This document shows, piece after piece, positions 17,902-26,657 of a stretch of DNA of 64,000 nucleotides; the first letter of the stretch is position 1; each line of letters opens with the position of its first letter. The notes under the pieces are model-generated. The model was not told where the DNA came from. It did not search any database and saw only the letters and a program-made list of their open reading frames with translations. Position numbers and translations under genes: made by a program. Source of the DNA: Zwartia panacis (lineage in GTDB: Bacteria > Pseudomonadota > Gammaproteobacteria > Burkholderiales > Burkholderiaceae_B); the NCBI RefSeq assembly GCF_030410395.1, contig NZ_JAUHHF010000009.1, positions 58,728 to 122,727 on the forward strand. Reading direction: 5' to 3'.

Positions 17902-17919
17902 GTGACAACGAATTGTCAC
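17902..17919. promoter_or_regulatory. Perfect 7-bp inverted repeat upstream of the TRAP operon, candidate operator
   Basis: GTGACAA, CGAA, TTGTCAC: perfect 7-bp arms, about 96 bp upstream of dctP and 110 bp upstream of the divergent quinone reductase gene. TTGT/ACAA dyads are usual for FadR-type GntR repressors, but no regulator gene is adjacent. The same gap has a 10-bp direct repeat (CAAAGCACGT/G at 17871-17890) and a smaller dyad GGTCGA-CAAA-TCGACC at 17832-17847. Confidence 0.5.
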
Positions 17920-18028
17920 AATCATGGTATCACCCATTTGAGGGTAAATACCTAGGAGCGAAAACATTTTGACGCGACACTTGCAGTGTCTGTAAAGTGA
18001 GCAGCTCTTGGAATGAGGAACAGTATTC

Positions 18029-19036
18029 ATGTCAGCCCCCTTTGCAGTCTATGTCACCGCTATTGGAGGACCCGAGGTCCTCCAGGCTCAACCTATCGCC
18101 ATGCCCGTTCCGGGTGCAGACGAAGTTGTCATCGAACACACCGCAGTCGCCGTGAATTTTGTCGATATCTACCTGCGCGCCGGACAGCCCCATTCACATA
18201 ACCCCACCCCGCCATTTATTCCCGGTGTCAGCGGAGTCGGACGGATCAAAGCCATTGGCAGCAATGTGCGGGATCTGAAGGTCGGCGACAAAGCCACCTA
18301 CACAAACGCCGGAGTTGGCAGCTATTGCACGCATGTGGTGCTTCCTGCCGAGCGCGTGATTCCCGTGCCAGAGTCTCTGGATGACGTGCGTGTCGCCGCG
18401 GGTCTGGTGCGTACGCTCACCTCGCAATATCTGCTCAAACAAATGCGCCCCCTCAAGCCGGGCACACGCATTCTGGTGCACGCTGCAGCGGGCGGTGTCG
18501 GTCAGATTCTGGTTCAGTGGGCCAAGCGCCTGGGTCTCGTCGTGATTGCCACCGCAGGCAGTGACGCAAAAATCAAAACCGTACTCGAACTTGGCGCCGA
18601 CTTTGCCATCAACTACCGGACGCAGGACTTTGTCGCCGAGGTCAATCGCATCACAGCCGGAAAAGGCGTGAGCGTGGTGTTTGATTCTGTTGGTAAAGAT
18701 ACTTTCGATGGCTCGGTCAAATGCCTCGAATCCCGGGGACTGGTCGTCAACTTCGGGACGGCGTCCGGCCAGGTCGAGGGTTTCAAATTGCAGGACCTGC
18801 ACAGCAAATCGCTCTGGGTGTGCAGACCCACTCTCAAAACCTATGTCGCGGACCGTGCCGAAATGCTCGCGATGAGCAAAGAGGCATTTGAAATACTGGG
18901 CGATCCCGCGATTCGACTTGATATCGAAGTCGTTTTACCGCTGAGTCAGGCCAGCGAGTCTCATCGACTACTTGAAAGTCGCACGACCCAAGGTGCAATT
19001 GTCTTGATCCCGGACGCACTTTTTATTAAAAAGTAA
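18029..19036 (+). CDS. Zinc-free quinone oxidoreductase (QOR, MDR superfamily), 335 aa
   Basis: NADPH:quinone reductase of the medium-chain dehydrogenase family. N-terminal GroES-like part with NFVDIYLRAGQ (about residues 43-53) and PGVSGVGRI. The nucleotide-binding part has ILVHAAAGGVGQILVQWAK (about 148-166). Zinc-binding cysteines of alcohol dehydrogenases are absent, as expected. GAGGAA precedes the start. Divergent from the TRAP operon. Usually protects against quinones and reactive oxygen; natural substrate unknown. Confidence 0.88.
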   Translation: MSAPFAVYVTAIGGPEVLQAQPIAMPVPGADEVVIEHTAVAVNFVDIYLRAGQPHSHNPTPPFIPGVSGVGRIKAIGSNVRDLKVGDKATYTNAGVGSYCTHVVLPAERVIPVPESLDDVRVAAGLVRTLTSQYLLKQMRPLKPGTRILVHAAAGGVGQILVQWAKRLGLVVIATAGSDAKIKTVLELGADFAINYRTQDFVAEVNRITAGKGVSVVFDSVGKDTFDGSVKCLESRGLVVNFGTASGQVEGFKLQDLHSKSLWVCRPTLKTYVADRAEMLAMSKEAFEILGDPAIRLDIEVVLPLSQASESHRLLESRTTQGAIVLIPDALFIKK

Positions 19037-19124
19037 ATCAACCTATATTCCTATATTTCTAGGCGGCAGCCGCTTGAATGGTCTGTATCAGTTTCGATAT
19101 TTTTATAACAATCTGGAGATTCAC

Positions 19125-20090
19125 ATGCGTTTGATCAAATCAGTGTTGGCAGGTGCTCTGGCCCTGTCGGTTTTCAGTCCGATGGCGATGGCGCAGTACC
19201 CCGAGAAGCCAATTCGCATGGTGGTCGGATATGCCCCAGGCGGCGCGGCCGACAAACTCATCCGCCCCATCACGGATCAACTGTCCAAGATGCTCAAGCA
19301 GCCTTTCATCATTGAGTACAAGCCCGGCGCAGGCGCTTCCGTGGCTGCTGACTTTACCGCCAAGTCAGCACCGGATGGCTATACCTTGCACATCACCGAC
19401 TCAGGCCCCATGGCGATTTTGCCCAACATGAAAAAAATGGGCTATGACCCAGTCAAAGATTTCACGCCTATCTCCATGATTGGCGAGGGTGGCGTTGTCG
19501 TCGCAGTGTTACCAAGCTCGCCAGCCAAAGACATCAAGACTCTGGTTGAACTGGCGAAGAAAGATCCACAGAAGTGGAGTTATGGCACTTCAGGCGTGGG
19601 TGGTGTGGGTCACTTGGCCGGGGAGCAATTCAAAGCCGCTGCCAAGCTCGATATCGCGCACATTCCCTACAAAGGTGGCAACCCCGCCATCACCGAGCTG
19701 TTAGGTGGTCACGTGCCATTCTTGTTTTCCTCGCTGGGCTCAGCTGCCGCTCAAATTCAGTCAGGCAAGATTGTCGCGTTGGCTGATACGGCCAGCAAGC
19801 GCAGCTCCATGTTCCCCAACGTCCCCACCATGGCGGAGTCAGGCTTCCCCGGATTTGATGCGACGATCTGGTTCGGCATTGTGGGCCCGGCCGGACTGCC
19901 AAAAAATGTCATGGACACACTCGTGCCCGCCATCAACAAGATCATGAAAGATCCTGCCGTGATCGCCGCGATCAAACGCGAAGGCTACGAGCCCATGGAC
20001 TTCACACCTCAGCAAACGGGTGATCGCATCAAGTCTGATCTGGCCAAATGGGGCAAGACCGTCAAGGACGCGAACATCAAGGCCGAGTGA
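19125..20090 (+). CDS. Bug/TctC-family periplasmic solute receptor, 321 aa
   Basis: TTT-type receptor for organic acids. ATG at 19125 with GGAG six bases upstream begins a signal peptide ending MAMAQ. Core motifs: MVVGYAPGGAADKLIRPI, EYKPGAGASVAADF, HIPYKGGNPAI and NVPTMAESGFPGFDA. The normal GG(T/S)D after PPGG is AADK here, a difference in the ligand loop. It follows the quinone reductase by 88 bp and is closed by two hairpins. No membrane partner is nearby, as often for orphan Bug proteins. Confidence 0.9.
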   Translation: MRLIKSVLAGALALSVFSPMAMAQYPEKPIRMVVGYAPGGAADKLIRPITDQLSKMLKQPFIIEYKPGAGASVAADFTAKSAPDGYTLHITDSGPMAILPNMKKMGYDPVKDFTPISMIGEGGVVVAVLPSSPAKDIKTLVELAKKDPQKWSYGTSGVGGVGHLAGEQFKAAAKLDIAHIPYKGGNPAITELLGGHVPFLFSSLGSAAAQIQSGKIVALADTASKRSSMFPNVPTMAESGFPGFDATIWFGIVGPAGLPKNVMDTLVPAINKIMKDPAVIAAIKREGYEPMDFTPQQTGDRIKSDLAKWGKTVKDANIKAE

Positions 20091-20125
20091 CACCGATACT
20101 CAGAACAAACAAAAATCTGAAAAAA

Positions 20126-20146
20126 AACCGCTCGTGATGAGCGGTT
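20126..20146 (+). terminator. Hairpin after the Bug receptor gene
   Basis: Perfect 8-bp stem AACCGCTC / GAGCGGTT with GTGAT loop, 36 bp past the stop, with an A run upstream. On the plus strand it lacks a T run; it sits just before a stronger terminator. Confidence 0.5.
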
Positions 20147-20160
20147 CATTCAGAAAATTT

Positions 20161-20191
20161 AAAGCAGACATCGCGTTGTCTGCTTTTTTTT
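20161..20191 (+). terminator. Strong rho-independent terminator
   Basis: Perfect 10-bp stem AAAGCAGACA / TGTCTGCTTT with TCGCGT loop and a run of eight T (20184-20191) on the plus strand. It ends the Bug gene and abuts the stop codon of the convergent amidase gene. Confidence 0.85.
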
Positions 20192-21318
20192 CACTTGCTG
20201 GCTTTAAAGCGTGACGTCGCGTCGTTGGGCTGATAAGGCAAGGCATCGATCAAGGTCGAGAATGACTCCTTGGCGCTGAAAATCTGATTCAAATCTAGGG
20301 TGACATAATTCGCACGATTTTTATCATTGGCGATCATGACACGATTATTAGTCAGATCCTTGATCATCACCCATTGCGTGTAATCCGACACCGTCTGACC
20401 ACCCTCTTTGCTCGACACAACGCCAACCGGGATGTCGACATTATTGAGGACATGCACAGCCAGCTGGCTGGCCTCGCTCGCATTCGCAGGGGTCGTCGCC
20501 AAATGCCTCAGATACGCCGCACGTACGAACCGCGAAGAAGGCTGATAATCACCGGGCAAGCCCAGCAGAGCGCCCCCCTGACCGAGCGCAGTCACATTTC
20601 CACCCCGATAAGGAACAGAAGCTTTGCCATCCTGCGCAAGAGAGAGGTAATTACGTAAATTCAAAACATGCCAGTCATAAGTGGGCGAATTCGTGAGAAC
20701 CTGCGCCACGTTATCGCTGATCACCATCTGGCCTTTGACGAACTCCACCACAATGCTGTCGCCTGAGCGATCCGTAAACACAAAGTGCAGCCAAGGTGGT
20801 GTGGGCAAGCAACTGACCTCGGCAGGATCGAACCAGACTTTGTACTTGGGAAGTTCTGCACGCAGCGCCTTGACGCTATCAAACATCCCCAGAACGAAGC
20901 GACCGAGGTTCAGAATCGAGACATAGTCCTTGTCACCCGCAGTCACGGCCTGATACTCGGTAAAGCCAGGCAGAAAATTACCGCTCATCCCCAAACCTGC
21001 GCTGTTTTGACCCTCGAGAAAGGCATCAGCCCCCTTCAAAATGGCGGGCATTACGGCGATGAACGCGAATTTGGACTTGAGTTCGGTCCCTGCGAGCTTG
21101 AGCTTGGAGGGCGCTGTCAAAGGAACGGCACTGCCCACCGGCACGGATTTAAGGGTCCACTGCATGTCGTAGGCCCACTCCATCGTGCGCCCTGCAATGA
21201 CTGCGCCATCTTTGGCCGATACATTCACAGCGGTGCATGCGCTCGCATGATGCGCAAAGGCGATCAAACAAATTCCCGCAATCGCGCGAGAGAGTGTAGA
21301 GACTGAAAACTGTTTCAT
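20191..21318 (-). CDS. Exported choloylglycine hydrolase/penicillin V acylase-type Ntn amidase, 375 aa
   Basis: Linear-amide C-N hydrolase of the Ntn family. The signal peptide ends ...HHASA and the next residue is Cys28 (CTAVNVSAKDG), so signal cleavage would directly expose the catalytic N-terminal cysteine. Further family features are AGRTMEW with the active-site Arg, GLGMSGNFLPGF and the region around VLTNSPTYDWH with the conserved Asn. Gram-negative members of this family can hydrolyse penicillin V or N-acyl homoserine lactones; bile salts are an unlikely substrate here. Divergent from the AspA/AstE-like gene. Confidence 0.87.
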   Translation of the reverse strand: MKQFSVSTLSRAIAGICLIAFAHHASACTAVNVSAKDGAVIAGRTMEWAYDMQWTLKSVPVGSAVPLTAPSKLKLAGTELKSKFAFIAVMPAILKGADAFLEGQNSAGLGMSGNFLPGFTEYQAVTAGDKDYVSILNLGRFVLGMFDSVKALRAELPKYKVWFDPAEVSCLPTPPWLHFVFTDRSGDSIVVEFVKGQMVISDNVAQVLTNSPTYDWHVLNLRNYLSLAQDGKASVPYRGGNVTALGQGGALLGLPGDYQPSSRFVRAAYLRHLATTPANASEASQLAVHVLNNVDIPVGVVSSKEGGQTVSDYTQWVMIKDLTNNRVMIANDKNRANYVTLDLNQIFSAKESFSTLIDALPYQPNDATSRFKASK

Positions 21319-21455
21319 GTGTCGAGTCCTTACTAAGTATGAATCTGATCAGATGACCAGATACTTTTCTTTTTAAACATTGTCATTATGCAACTAAAAT
21401 CACCAAATTCCCTTTAAATAAAATCCATTCAGTTTGGTCACACAAGGTTTTGACA

Positions 21456-22478
21456 ATGTCTCTGCCCTCCTCCTTATTGACGTCCTTGCCCGAACAACTC
21501 GCCCTGGATCAGGAGCGCCCTTTCGAGGCTATTCGCTTGCAGAGTCCCCTCAAAGGACCGCGACTGATCATCACCGCAGCCGTGCATGGCAACGAGACCT
21601 GCGGCACTTTCGCGATCGAAAGACTCATCAAAGAATTCGAGCAAGGCGCACGCAAGCTCAAACGCGGTGCGGTGACGTTTGTTCCAGTCACCAATCCAAA
21701 AGCCTATCGCTTGCAACGGCGCAATGGCGATCGCAACCTCAATCGCCGACTCATTCCTACTGAACAGCCCGTTCAATACGAAGACTACATTGCCAATTGG
21801 CTTTGTCCGCTCCTGGCTGAACACGATGGTTTGCTGGATCTGCACTCCTTTCAGAGCGGCGATCAGGCCTTCGCGCTCTTCGGTCCTAAAAACAATCAGG
21901 ACACGCTCGAACCCTTCGCACATGCAGAGATCGAAGAGGCACTTGTTCAAAGGTTGGGCTGTTCACGTTTTGTCTATGGCTGGCTGGATACCTATGCCAA
22001 GGGCATTGATCGTCGCGCAGCCGAGGTCCGGGCAGGACGCTTCAATGCCAAAGACGTCGATGTCGATACGCGCTATGGCATCGGTACGACCGAATACATG
22101 CGCTCGACTGGCGGCTGGTCCATCACACTCGAGTGCGGCCAACACGACGATATCGGCGGTCGCGAAGTCGCCTATCAGGCCATTCTGAATACCTTGACGT
22201 ATCTGGGTCTCATTGAAGGCCCACAGCCTGTACCCGCCACAGATTTTCAGGTGCTGGGTCTGTATGACGTCTACGACCGCTTTGATCTGAACGATACCTT
22301 TGCACGGGTCTGGAAAAGTTTCGATCCTGTCGCCAAAGGCGAGATCATCGGCACGCGCGCCGATGGCACTGTCCTGCGCGCCGAGCAAGACTGCTTCATT
22401 GTTTTCCCAAATATCAAATCACAGCCTGGTCAGGAGTGGTTTTATCTGGCTCGAGCGGGCGGACGTCTGGGACGATAA
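21456..22478 (+). CDS. Succinylglutamate desuccinylase/aspartoacylase-family zinc hydrolase, 340 aa
   Basis: AstE/AspA-like carboxypeptidase-fold deacylase that removes acyl groups from N-acyl amino acids. Zinc ligands are in AAVHGNETCG (His and Glu) and LLDLHSFQSG (second His). RNLNRRL gives the substrate Arg, and LECGQHDD the catalytic Glu. The ATG at 21456 has AAGG eight bases upstream; a TTG two codons earlier is less likely. No other arginine-succinyltransferase genes are adjacent, so arginine catabolism is not implied. Confidence 0.85.
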   Translation: MSLPSSLLTSLPEQLALDQERPFEAIRLQSPLKGPRLIITAAVHGNETCGTFAIERLIKEFEQGARKLKRGAVTFVPVTNPKAYRLQRRNGDRNLNRRLIPTEQPVQYEDYIANWLCPLLAEHDGLLDLHSFQSGDQAFALFGPKNNQDTLEPFAHAEIEEALVQRLGCSRFVYGWLDTYAKGIDRRAAEVRAGRFNAKDVDVDTRYGIGTTEYMRSTGGWSITLECGQHDDIGGREVAYQAILNTLTYLGLIEGPQPVPATDFQVLGLYDVYDRFDLNDTFARVWKSFDPVAKGEIIGTRADGTVLRAEQDCFIVFPNIKSQPGQEWFYLARAGGRLGR

Positions 22479-22488
22479 GCGTCCCAGA
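22466..22488. terminator. Hairpin spanning the stop codon of the AspA/AstE-like gene
   Basis: Perfect 9-bp stem TCTGGGACG / CGTCCCAGA with ATAAG loop that contains the TAA stop at 22476-22478. It lies between convergent genes, but there is no T run, so termination is only possible. Confidence 0.4.
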
Positions 22489-22535
22489 TGCGCAGACAAT
22501 TCAGACCATACAAACAATGCAGCCAATGCAGGCAC

Positions 22536-23807
22536 TCATTGTGTGCCTTGCTGCCTCACCAGCCATTGCGCCAAGACCTCTGTGGCCAACATGAAGTCCT
22601 CGGTCGCCATCGCCTCATCGGGGTGGTGGCTGCCATTGGGATTGCGAATAAACAAAAAGCCAAAAGGAATGCCTGCAGCACAAAAGGCAGCAGAGTCATG
22701 CGAGGCCGGACTGGGTAAGTCGCAGTGAGGCAAGGACAGAGCCTGAGCGCACTCCCTTAATTGTTTCGTCAATACTGGATCTGCTTGCGCCACCTCGGCA
22801 CTGGCGCGGGGTCCCAGATCAATTGTCACACCGCGTTTTTGCTCCACCTGACGAACAAGCGCGAGAAAAGCCGCCTCCAGCTCCACAAGATCAGGCTGCG
22901 CGTACGCGCGCACATCCAGGCTCATGCAAAACTCACCTGGCACAACCGTCAGTCCGTGTTTCTCAGCCTTTGTATAAAACTCTCCTACCGTGCAAGCCAT
23001 CAAGCGGCCCTCACGCTCCCACTGTTCCCAAATCGCATCCAGTCCCAGCGTCAGGTCAGCCCCTGCGAGCGAGGCATCATGACGATAACGTCGACCCAGA
23101 CCCACGTGACCATACTCGCCCTGGATCCTGATTTTTGGATAGCGAAAATTACCTGGCACACCCGTGCCGATTGCGATCGGAAAGCCCGTAATCGCCAGGC
23201 TCGGCGCCTGCTCAATATGAACCTCCATGAAAGCGCGCACATTCTGAGTGGATAAAAAAGAATCCCCGCGTTGAACCGCTTCAGGATCACCACCCGCTTC
23301 TGTCAGATGCTCCGCGAGGGTTCTGCCCGTATCGATGCGTCGCGCTTGCAGCGCCTCGGGCTGAAGACGACCGAGTGCGCCTCTGCTGCCGATATAGGAC
23401 ACTTGAAACCAGATACTTTCCTCTGCTCGCACGCCCATCACGACAACGTCGCAAGGCAGCTGTATGCCCGCTTGCTTGAGCGCCTGCACAGCGATCAATC
23501 CTGACACTACCCCCGCCGCACCATCAAAATTACCACCGCCCGCAACCGAGTCAAGGTGCGAACCAATCACGATCGCCGGCAAGCTGCGATCCAAGCCTGG
23601 CAGCACCATATAGGTGTTTCGCATGAAATCGTGCTTGACCTCAAGCCCGATTGAGCTGGCATGCCGGGCCATCAAGACGTGCGCAAAGTCCTCTCCGGGA
23701 CCGTATGTATCTCGAGTGACTCCGCCTCTGACCGGATCCAGACTACCTTGACGCAGTGCATCAAACAACGCTTGCGCCTGATCATGAAGCTGATCGACTA
23801 TTCTCAT
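22536..23807 (-). CDS. M20-family zinc amidohydrolase (allantoate/N-carbamoyl amino acid hydrolase-like), 423 aa
   Basis: Di-zinc hydrolase of the AllC/HyuC group. Metal-site blocks are GSHLDSVAGGGNFDGAAGV (His and Asp) and MGVRAEESIWF, where the usual EEG is EES. EVHIEQAPSLA and the C-terminal SPASHDSAAF and NGSHHPDE also match. The ATG at 23807 with GGTGG just upstream is preferred over a frame running to 23918 inside the neighbouring gene. Only 25 bp separate it from the divergent MFS gene. Substrate could be allantoate, ureidoglycolate or an N-carbamoyl amino acid. Confidence 0.85.
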   Translation of the reverse strand: MRIVDQLHDQAQALFDALRQGSLDPVRGGVTRDTYGPGEDFAHVLMARHASSIGLEVKHDFMRNTYMVLPGLDRSLPAIVIGSHLDSVAGGGNFDGAAGVVSGLIAVQALKQAGIQLPCDVVVMGVRAEESIWFQVSYIGSRGALGRLQPEALQARRIDTGRTLAEHLTEAGGDPEAVQRGDSFLSTQNVRAFMEVHIEQAPSLAITGFPIAIGTGVPGNFRYPKIRIQGEYGHVGLGRRYRHDASLAGADLTLGLDAIWEQWEREGRLMACTVGEFYTKAEKHGLTVVPGEFCMSLDVRAYAQPDLVELEAAFLALVRQVEQKRGVTIDLGPRASAEVAQADPVLTKQLRECAQALSLPHCDLPSPASHDSAAFCAAGIPFGFLFIRNPNGSHHPDEAMATEDFMLATEVLAQWLVRQQGTQ

Positions 23808-23832
23808 ACATCCACCATAGGAAGAAATTAGT

Positions 23833-25086
23833 TTGAATATTCTCGCACTTTTCATTGTCGGACTTGGCGCATCCATTGCGCCACTCGATTTTTCCGTCAA
23901 TGTCGCATTTCCCGCCATTACACAGGCGTTTGCACTCGATACGCAAGCGATTCGCTGGATTCCACTCAGCTATGTGCTGACCTATGGCGTGCTGGTGATC
24001 GGCTTTGGCGCGCTCGGTGACCGGATCGGACACCTGCGCGTATTCAGAGTCGGACTGATGCTCGCCGTCATCGCCCTCTCCCTTTGCGCCCTCGCACCGA
24101 CCTACTTCTGGCTTGTTTGCGCACGCGTGTTGCAAGGCATCAGCATGGCGCTGACACTGTCCTGCGCACCCGCACTGGTGACCTTTTTATATGACGAACA
24201 TGCCCGCACGCGCGCTCTTTCCGCATATGGAAGCATGACCTCGATCGCGAGTCTAATCGCGCCCCTGGCAGGTGGCTTGAGCATCGCACTGATGGGCTGG
24301 CCGGGGGTCTACTGGTTTCGCGTGCCGTTGGCATTACTCGCGCTGGCATTGCTGCCGATGATTCAGACCCGACTGCGACACAGAGTTTCGACGACAACAC
24401 TTCTCCCGGGCACATCCTCGAGCCTTTTTTTACTTTTCAATATTTTTAAATCCTCCCCACAATTTATCTGGATTAATGTCATCAGCATCACTGTGCAGAT
24501 GGCAAGCTTTACGATTCCTCTTCTTGTCCCCTACTACCTGTCCGAAATCGCACGGTGGGGACCTGCGCAATCGGGTGCTGTTCTGGCGATATGGGCCTCT
24601 GGCACCTTGATTGGTTCAGCGATAACAGCTCGCGTCTCTATGGCAATCGATACCAATCGCGCGGCCTTTCTGGCGGGCTGGCTCTGCGTCGTAGGACTTG
24701 CACTGACTATGCTGTGGTCCATCGAGATTTCTGTTTCACTTGTCTTTGGGGCAGTCTTTGTGCATGGTGTGGGGTTGGGTCTTTTTCAGGTTTCATACTC
24801 AGACTGGGTCGTCAGAACCTTGCCTGTACAGGCGCGCGGCGTTGCCGGCGGACTGACTGTGCTGACCCGCACCATCGGTGTCGTCAGCGCGGCGCTATTG
24901 TGGCTGTGGCTGCTGGAGCGGGTCAGGCTCGATGCACTGGAAACAGGGCTCAGCGCGCCTCTGGCCTTTCTGAAAGGGTTTCAGTTTATCTGCCTGCTCT
25001 CAGCCGTCTTGATCATCATCATTTTGATGGCAAGCAGCTTTGTTCAAAATCTGTGGTTTGTCAGACTCACACAAAAAAACGAGTGA
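23833..25086 (+). CDS. MFS transporter with TTG start, 417 aa
   Basis: Drug/metabolite-type major facilitator with 12 or more hydrophobic segments. PLDFSVNVAFPAITQAF near residues 18-34 is typical of the DHA2 drug-proton antiporter branch, and FGALGDRIGHLRVF is motif A. The TTG at 23833 has AGGAAG eight bases upstream, and no better ATG exists near. It is divergent from the M20 hydrolase with an extremely short gap. The last bases form the left arm of a terminator shared with gdhA. Confidence 0.82.
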   Translation: MNILALFIVGLGASIAPLDFSVNVAFPAITQAFALDTQAIRWIPLSYVLTYGVLVIGFGALGDRIGHLRVFRVGLMLAVIALSLCALAPTYFWLVCARVLQGISMALTLSCAPALVTFLYDEHARTRALSAYGSMTSIASLIAPLAGGLSIALMGWPGVYWFRVPLALLALALLPMIQTRLRHRVSTTTLLPGTSSSLFLLFNIFKSSPQFIWINVISITVQMASFTIPLLVPYYLSEIARWGPAQSGAVLAIWASGTLIGSAITARVSMAIDTNRAAFLAGWLCVVGLALTMLWSIEISVSLVFGAVFVHGVGLGLFQVSYSDWVVRTLPVQARGVAGGLTVLTRTIGVVSAALLWLWLLERVRLDALETGLSAPLAFLKGFQFICLLSAVLIIIILMASSFVQNLWFVRLTQKNE

Positions 25087-25108
25087 CCCAAAAAGGTGTC
25101 ACTCGTTT
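25077..25108. terminator. Bidirectional terminator between MFS gene and gdhA
   Basis: Perfect 11-bp stem AAACGAGTGAC / GTCACTCGTTT with a 10-base loop. The left arm includes the MFS stop codon. On the minus strand the stem is followed by a run of T, making it a strong terminator for gdhA; on the plus strand it ends in GTTT. Confidence 0.8.
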
Positions 25109-25133
25109 GAATGGCATGGATGACTGGATTGGA

Positions 25134-26477
25134 TTAATACACACCCTGCTCGAGCATCGCATCGGCGACTTTCACAAAACCCGCGATATTGGCGCCATCA
25201 AGATAGTTGATTTGCTTGTTACTGCCGCGCCCGTAACGAACGCAATTTTCATGAATGCTGCACATAATCCCGTGCAGTCGACGATCCACTTCCTCGCGAT
25301 CCCACGATAAACGCAACGCGTTTTGGCTCATTTCAAGTCCTGAAACCGCCACACCACCTGCGTTACTAGCTTTGCCCGGCGCGTACAAGACACCCGCAGC
25401 AATCAACGCATGTGCGGCATCCAGTGTCGCAGGCATGTTCGCGCCTTCAGCCACACACTGCACACCATTTTTGATTAGCAGCTTGGCGTCTTTGAGATCA
25501 AGCTCATTTTGCGTGGCGCATGGCAACGCAATATCGACGGGCACATACCAGGGGCGCTTGCCCGCTTCGAACTTCAGCTTGAAACGCGTGGCAAATGATT
25601 TCAGACTCCCCCGCTCGACGTTTTTCAAATGCATCAAGGCGGCAAGTTTGGCCTTGTTCAAACCGGCTTCGTCCACGACCGTACCGGTCGAATCAGAAAC
25701 AGTGACGACCTTCGCGCCAAACGCTATTGCTTTTTCAACAGCGTATTGCGCAACGTTGCCGCTGCCGGAGACAGACACCCGCATGCCATCGAAACCCTTA
25801 CCCTGTCGCGCCAGCATTTCCTGAGCAAAATAAACCGTGCCGTATCCCGTCGCTTCAGGACGGATCAGACTCCCCCCAAAACTCAACCCTTTACCTGTAA
25901 AGACCGAGTCATTGGAATTGGAAAGTTTTTTCATCATCCCGGCCATGAAACCTACCTCCCGGGCACCCACGCCCATATCGCCGGCTGGCACATCGGTATC
26001 TGGCCCCAGGTGACGATAGAGTTCCGAGATCAAGGCCTGGCAAAAACGCATGACCTCCATATCCGACTTGCCCTTCGGGTCAAAATCAGAGCCGCCCTTG
26101 CCTCCACCCATCGGGAGCGTCGTCAAAGAGTTTTTAAGTGTCTGTTCAAAAGCGAGAAACTTCAGGATCGACAAATTGACCGAGGGATGAAAGCGCATGC
26201 CCCCCTTGTAAGGGCCGATCGCTGAATTGTGCTGCACACGGAAAGCGCGGTTCATCCGGACCACACCCTGATCATCCACCCAAGACACGCGAAACTGTAT
26301 CAGGCGCTCGGGTTCGACGAGGCGCTGCAAGAGACTGAATTTTGCGTACTTGGGATTCTTTTTCACAAAAGGCCAGAGACTTTCCATCACCTCTCTTACT
26401 GCCTGCATGTATTCCGGCTGGTGAGGATCACGACTTTCAACCTGTTTGAGGAAGTCAGCTAGGCTCTGGGCTTTCAT
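25134..26477 (-). CDS. gdhA: NADP-dependent glutamate dehydrogenase, 447 aa
   Basis: Converts 2-oxoglutarate and ammonium to glutamate. The ATG at 26477 with GGAG six bases upstream gives 447 residues, the same length as the E. coli enzyme. Signature PMGGGKGGSDFDPKGKSD carries the catalytic Lys region; GSGNVAQYAVEKA is the Rossmann motif; PGKASNAGGVAVSGLEMSQN lies near the end. Monocistronic, with a strong terminator behind and two palindromes in its upstream region. Confidence 0.95.
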   Translation of the reverse strand: MKAQSLADFLKQVESRDPHQPEYMQAVREVMESLWPFVKKNPKYAKFSLLQRLVEPERLIQFRVSWVDDQGVVRMNRAFRVQHNSAIGPYKGGMRFHPSVNLSILKFLAFEQTLKNSLTTLPMGGGKGGSDFDPKGKSDMEVMRFCQALISELYRHLGPDTDVPAGDMGVGAREVGFMAGMMKKLSNSNDSVFTGKGLSFGGSLIRPEATGYGTVYFAQEMLARQGKGFDGMRVSVSGSGNVAQYAVEKAIAFGAKVVTVSDSTGTVVDEAGLNKAKLAALMHLKNVERGSLKSFATRFKLKFEAGKRPWYVPVDIALPCATQNELDLKDAKLLIKNGVQCVAEGANMPATLDAAHALIAAGVLYAPGKASNAGGVAVSGLEMSQNALRLSWDREEVDRRLHGIMCSIHENCVRYGRGSNKQINYLDGANIAGFVKVADAMLEQGVY

Positions 26478-26528
26478 CAAGCGCTCCAAATTTAAAAGTA
26501 AAGAAAATTTTGGTCACGAATGAATATA

Positions 26529-26553
26529 GTGCAAAAAAATAGATTTTTTGCAC
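26529..26553. promoter_or_regulatory. Perfect 10-bp inverted repeat in the gdhA upstream region
   Basis: GTGCAAAAAA, ATAGA, TTTTTTGCAC, 52 bp upstream of the gdhA start. Could be an operator or an attenuating hairpin in the leader. Flanking bases give half-sites resembling the NtrC motif (TGCACC / GGTGCA), but a full spaced NtrC site was not seen. Confidence 0.45.
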
Positions 26554-26581
26554 CAAATTAAAGCAATAAGGTGATTGATGA

Positions 26582-26605
26582 ATGAATTTTTAATGAAAAA
26601 TTCAT
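26582..26605. promoter_or_regulatory. AT-only inverted repeat between CaiB gene and gdhA
   Basis: ATGAATTTTT, AATG, AAAAATTCAT: perfect 10-bp arms, 52 bp after the end of the CoA-transferase gene. The stem is almost entirely A-T, so it is a poor terminator; it may be a regulator site for gdhA. Confidence 0.35.
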
Positions 26606-26657
26606 ATTTGCACTAGCTTGGAGCAGCAGAATGCCCCAAGATTGCACATGAAAATGA

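Noticed and set aside
26490..26657. Sigma-54 promoter for gdhA
   Set aside because: TGGTGCA and TTGCAC pieces are present but no GG/GC pair at the -24/-12 spacing was found on the minus strand.
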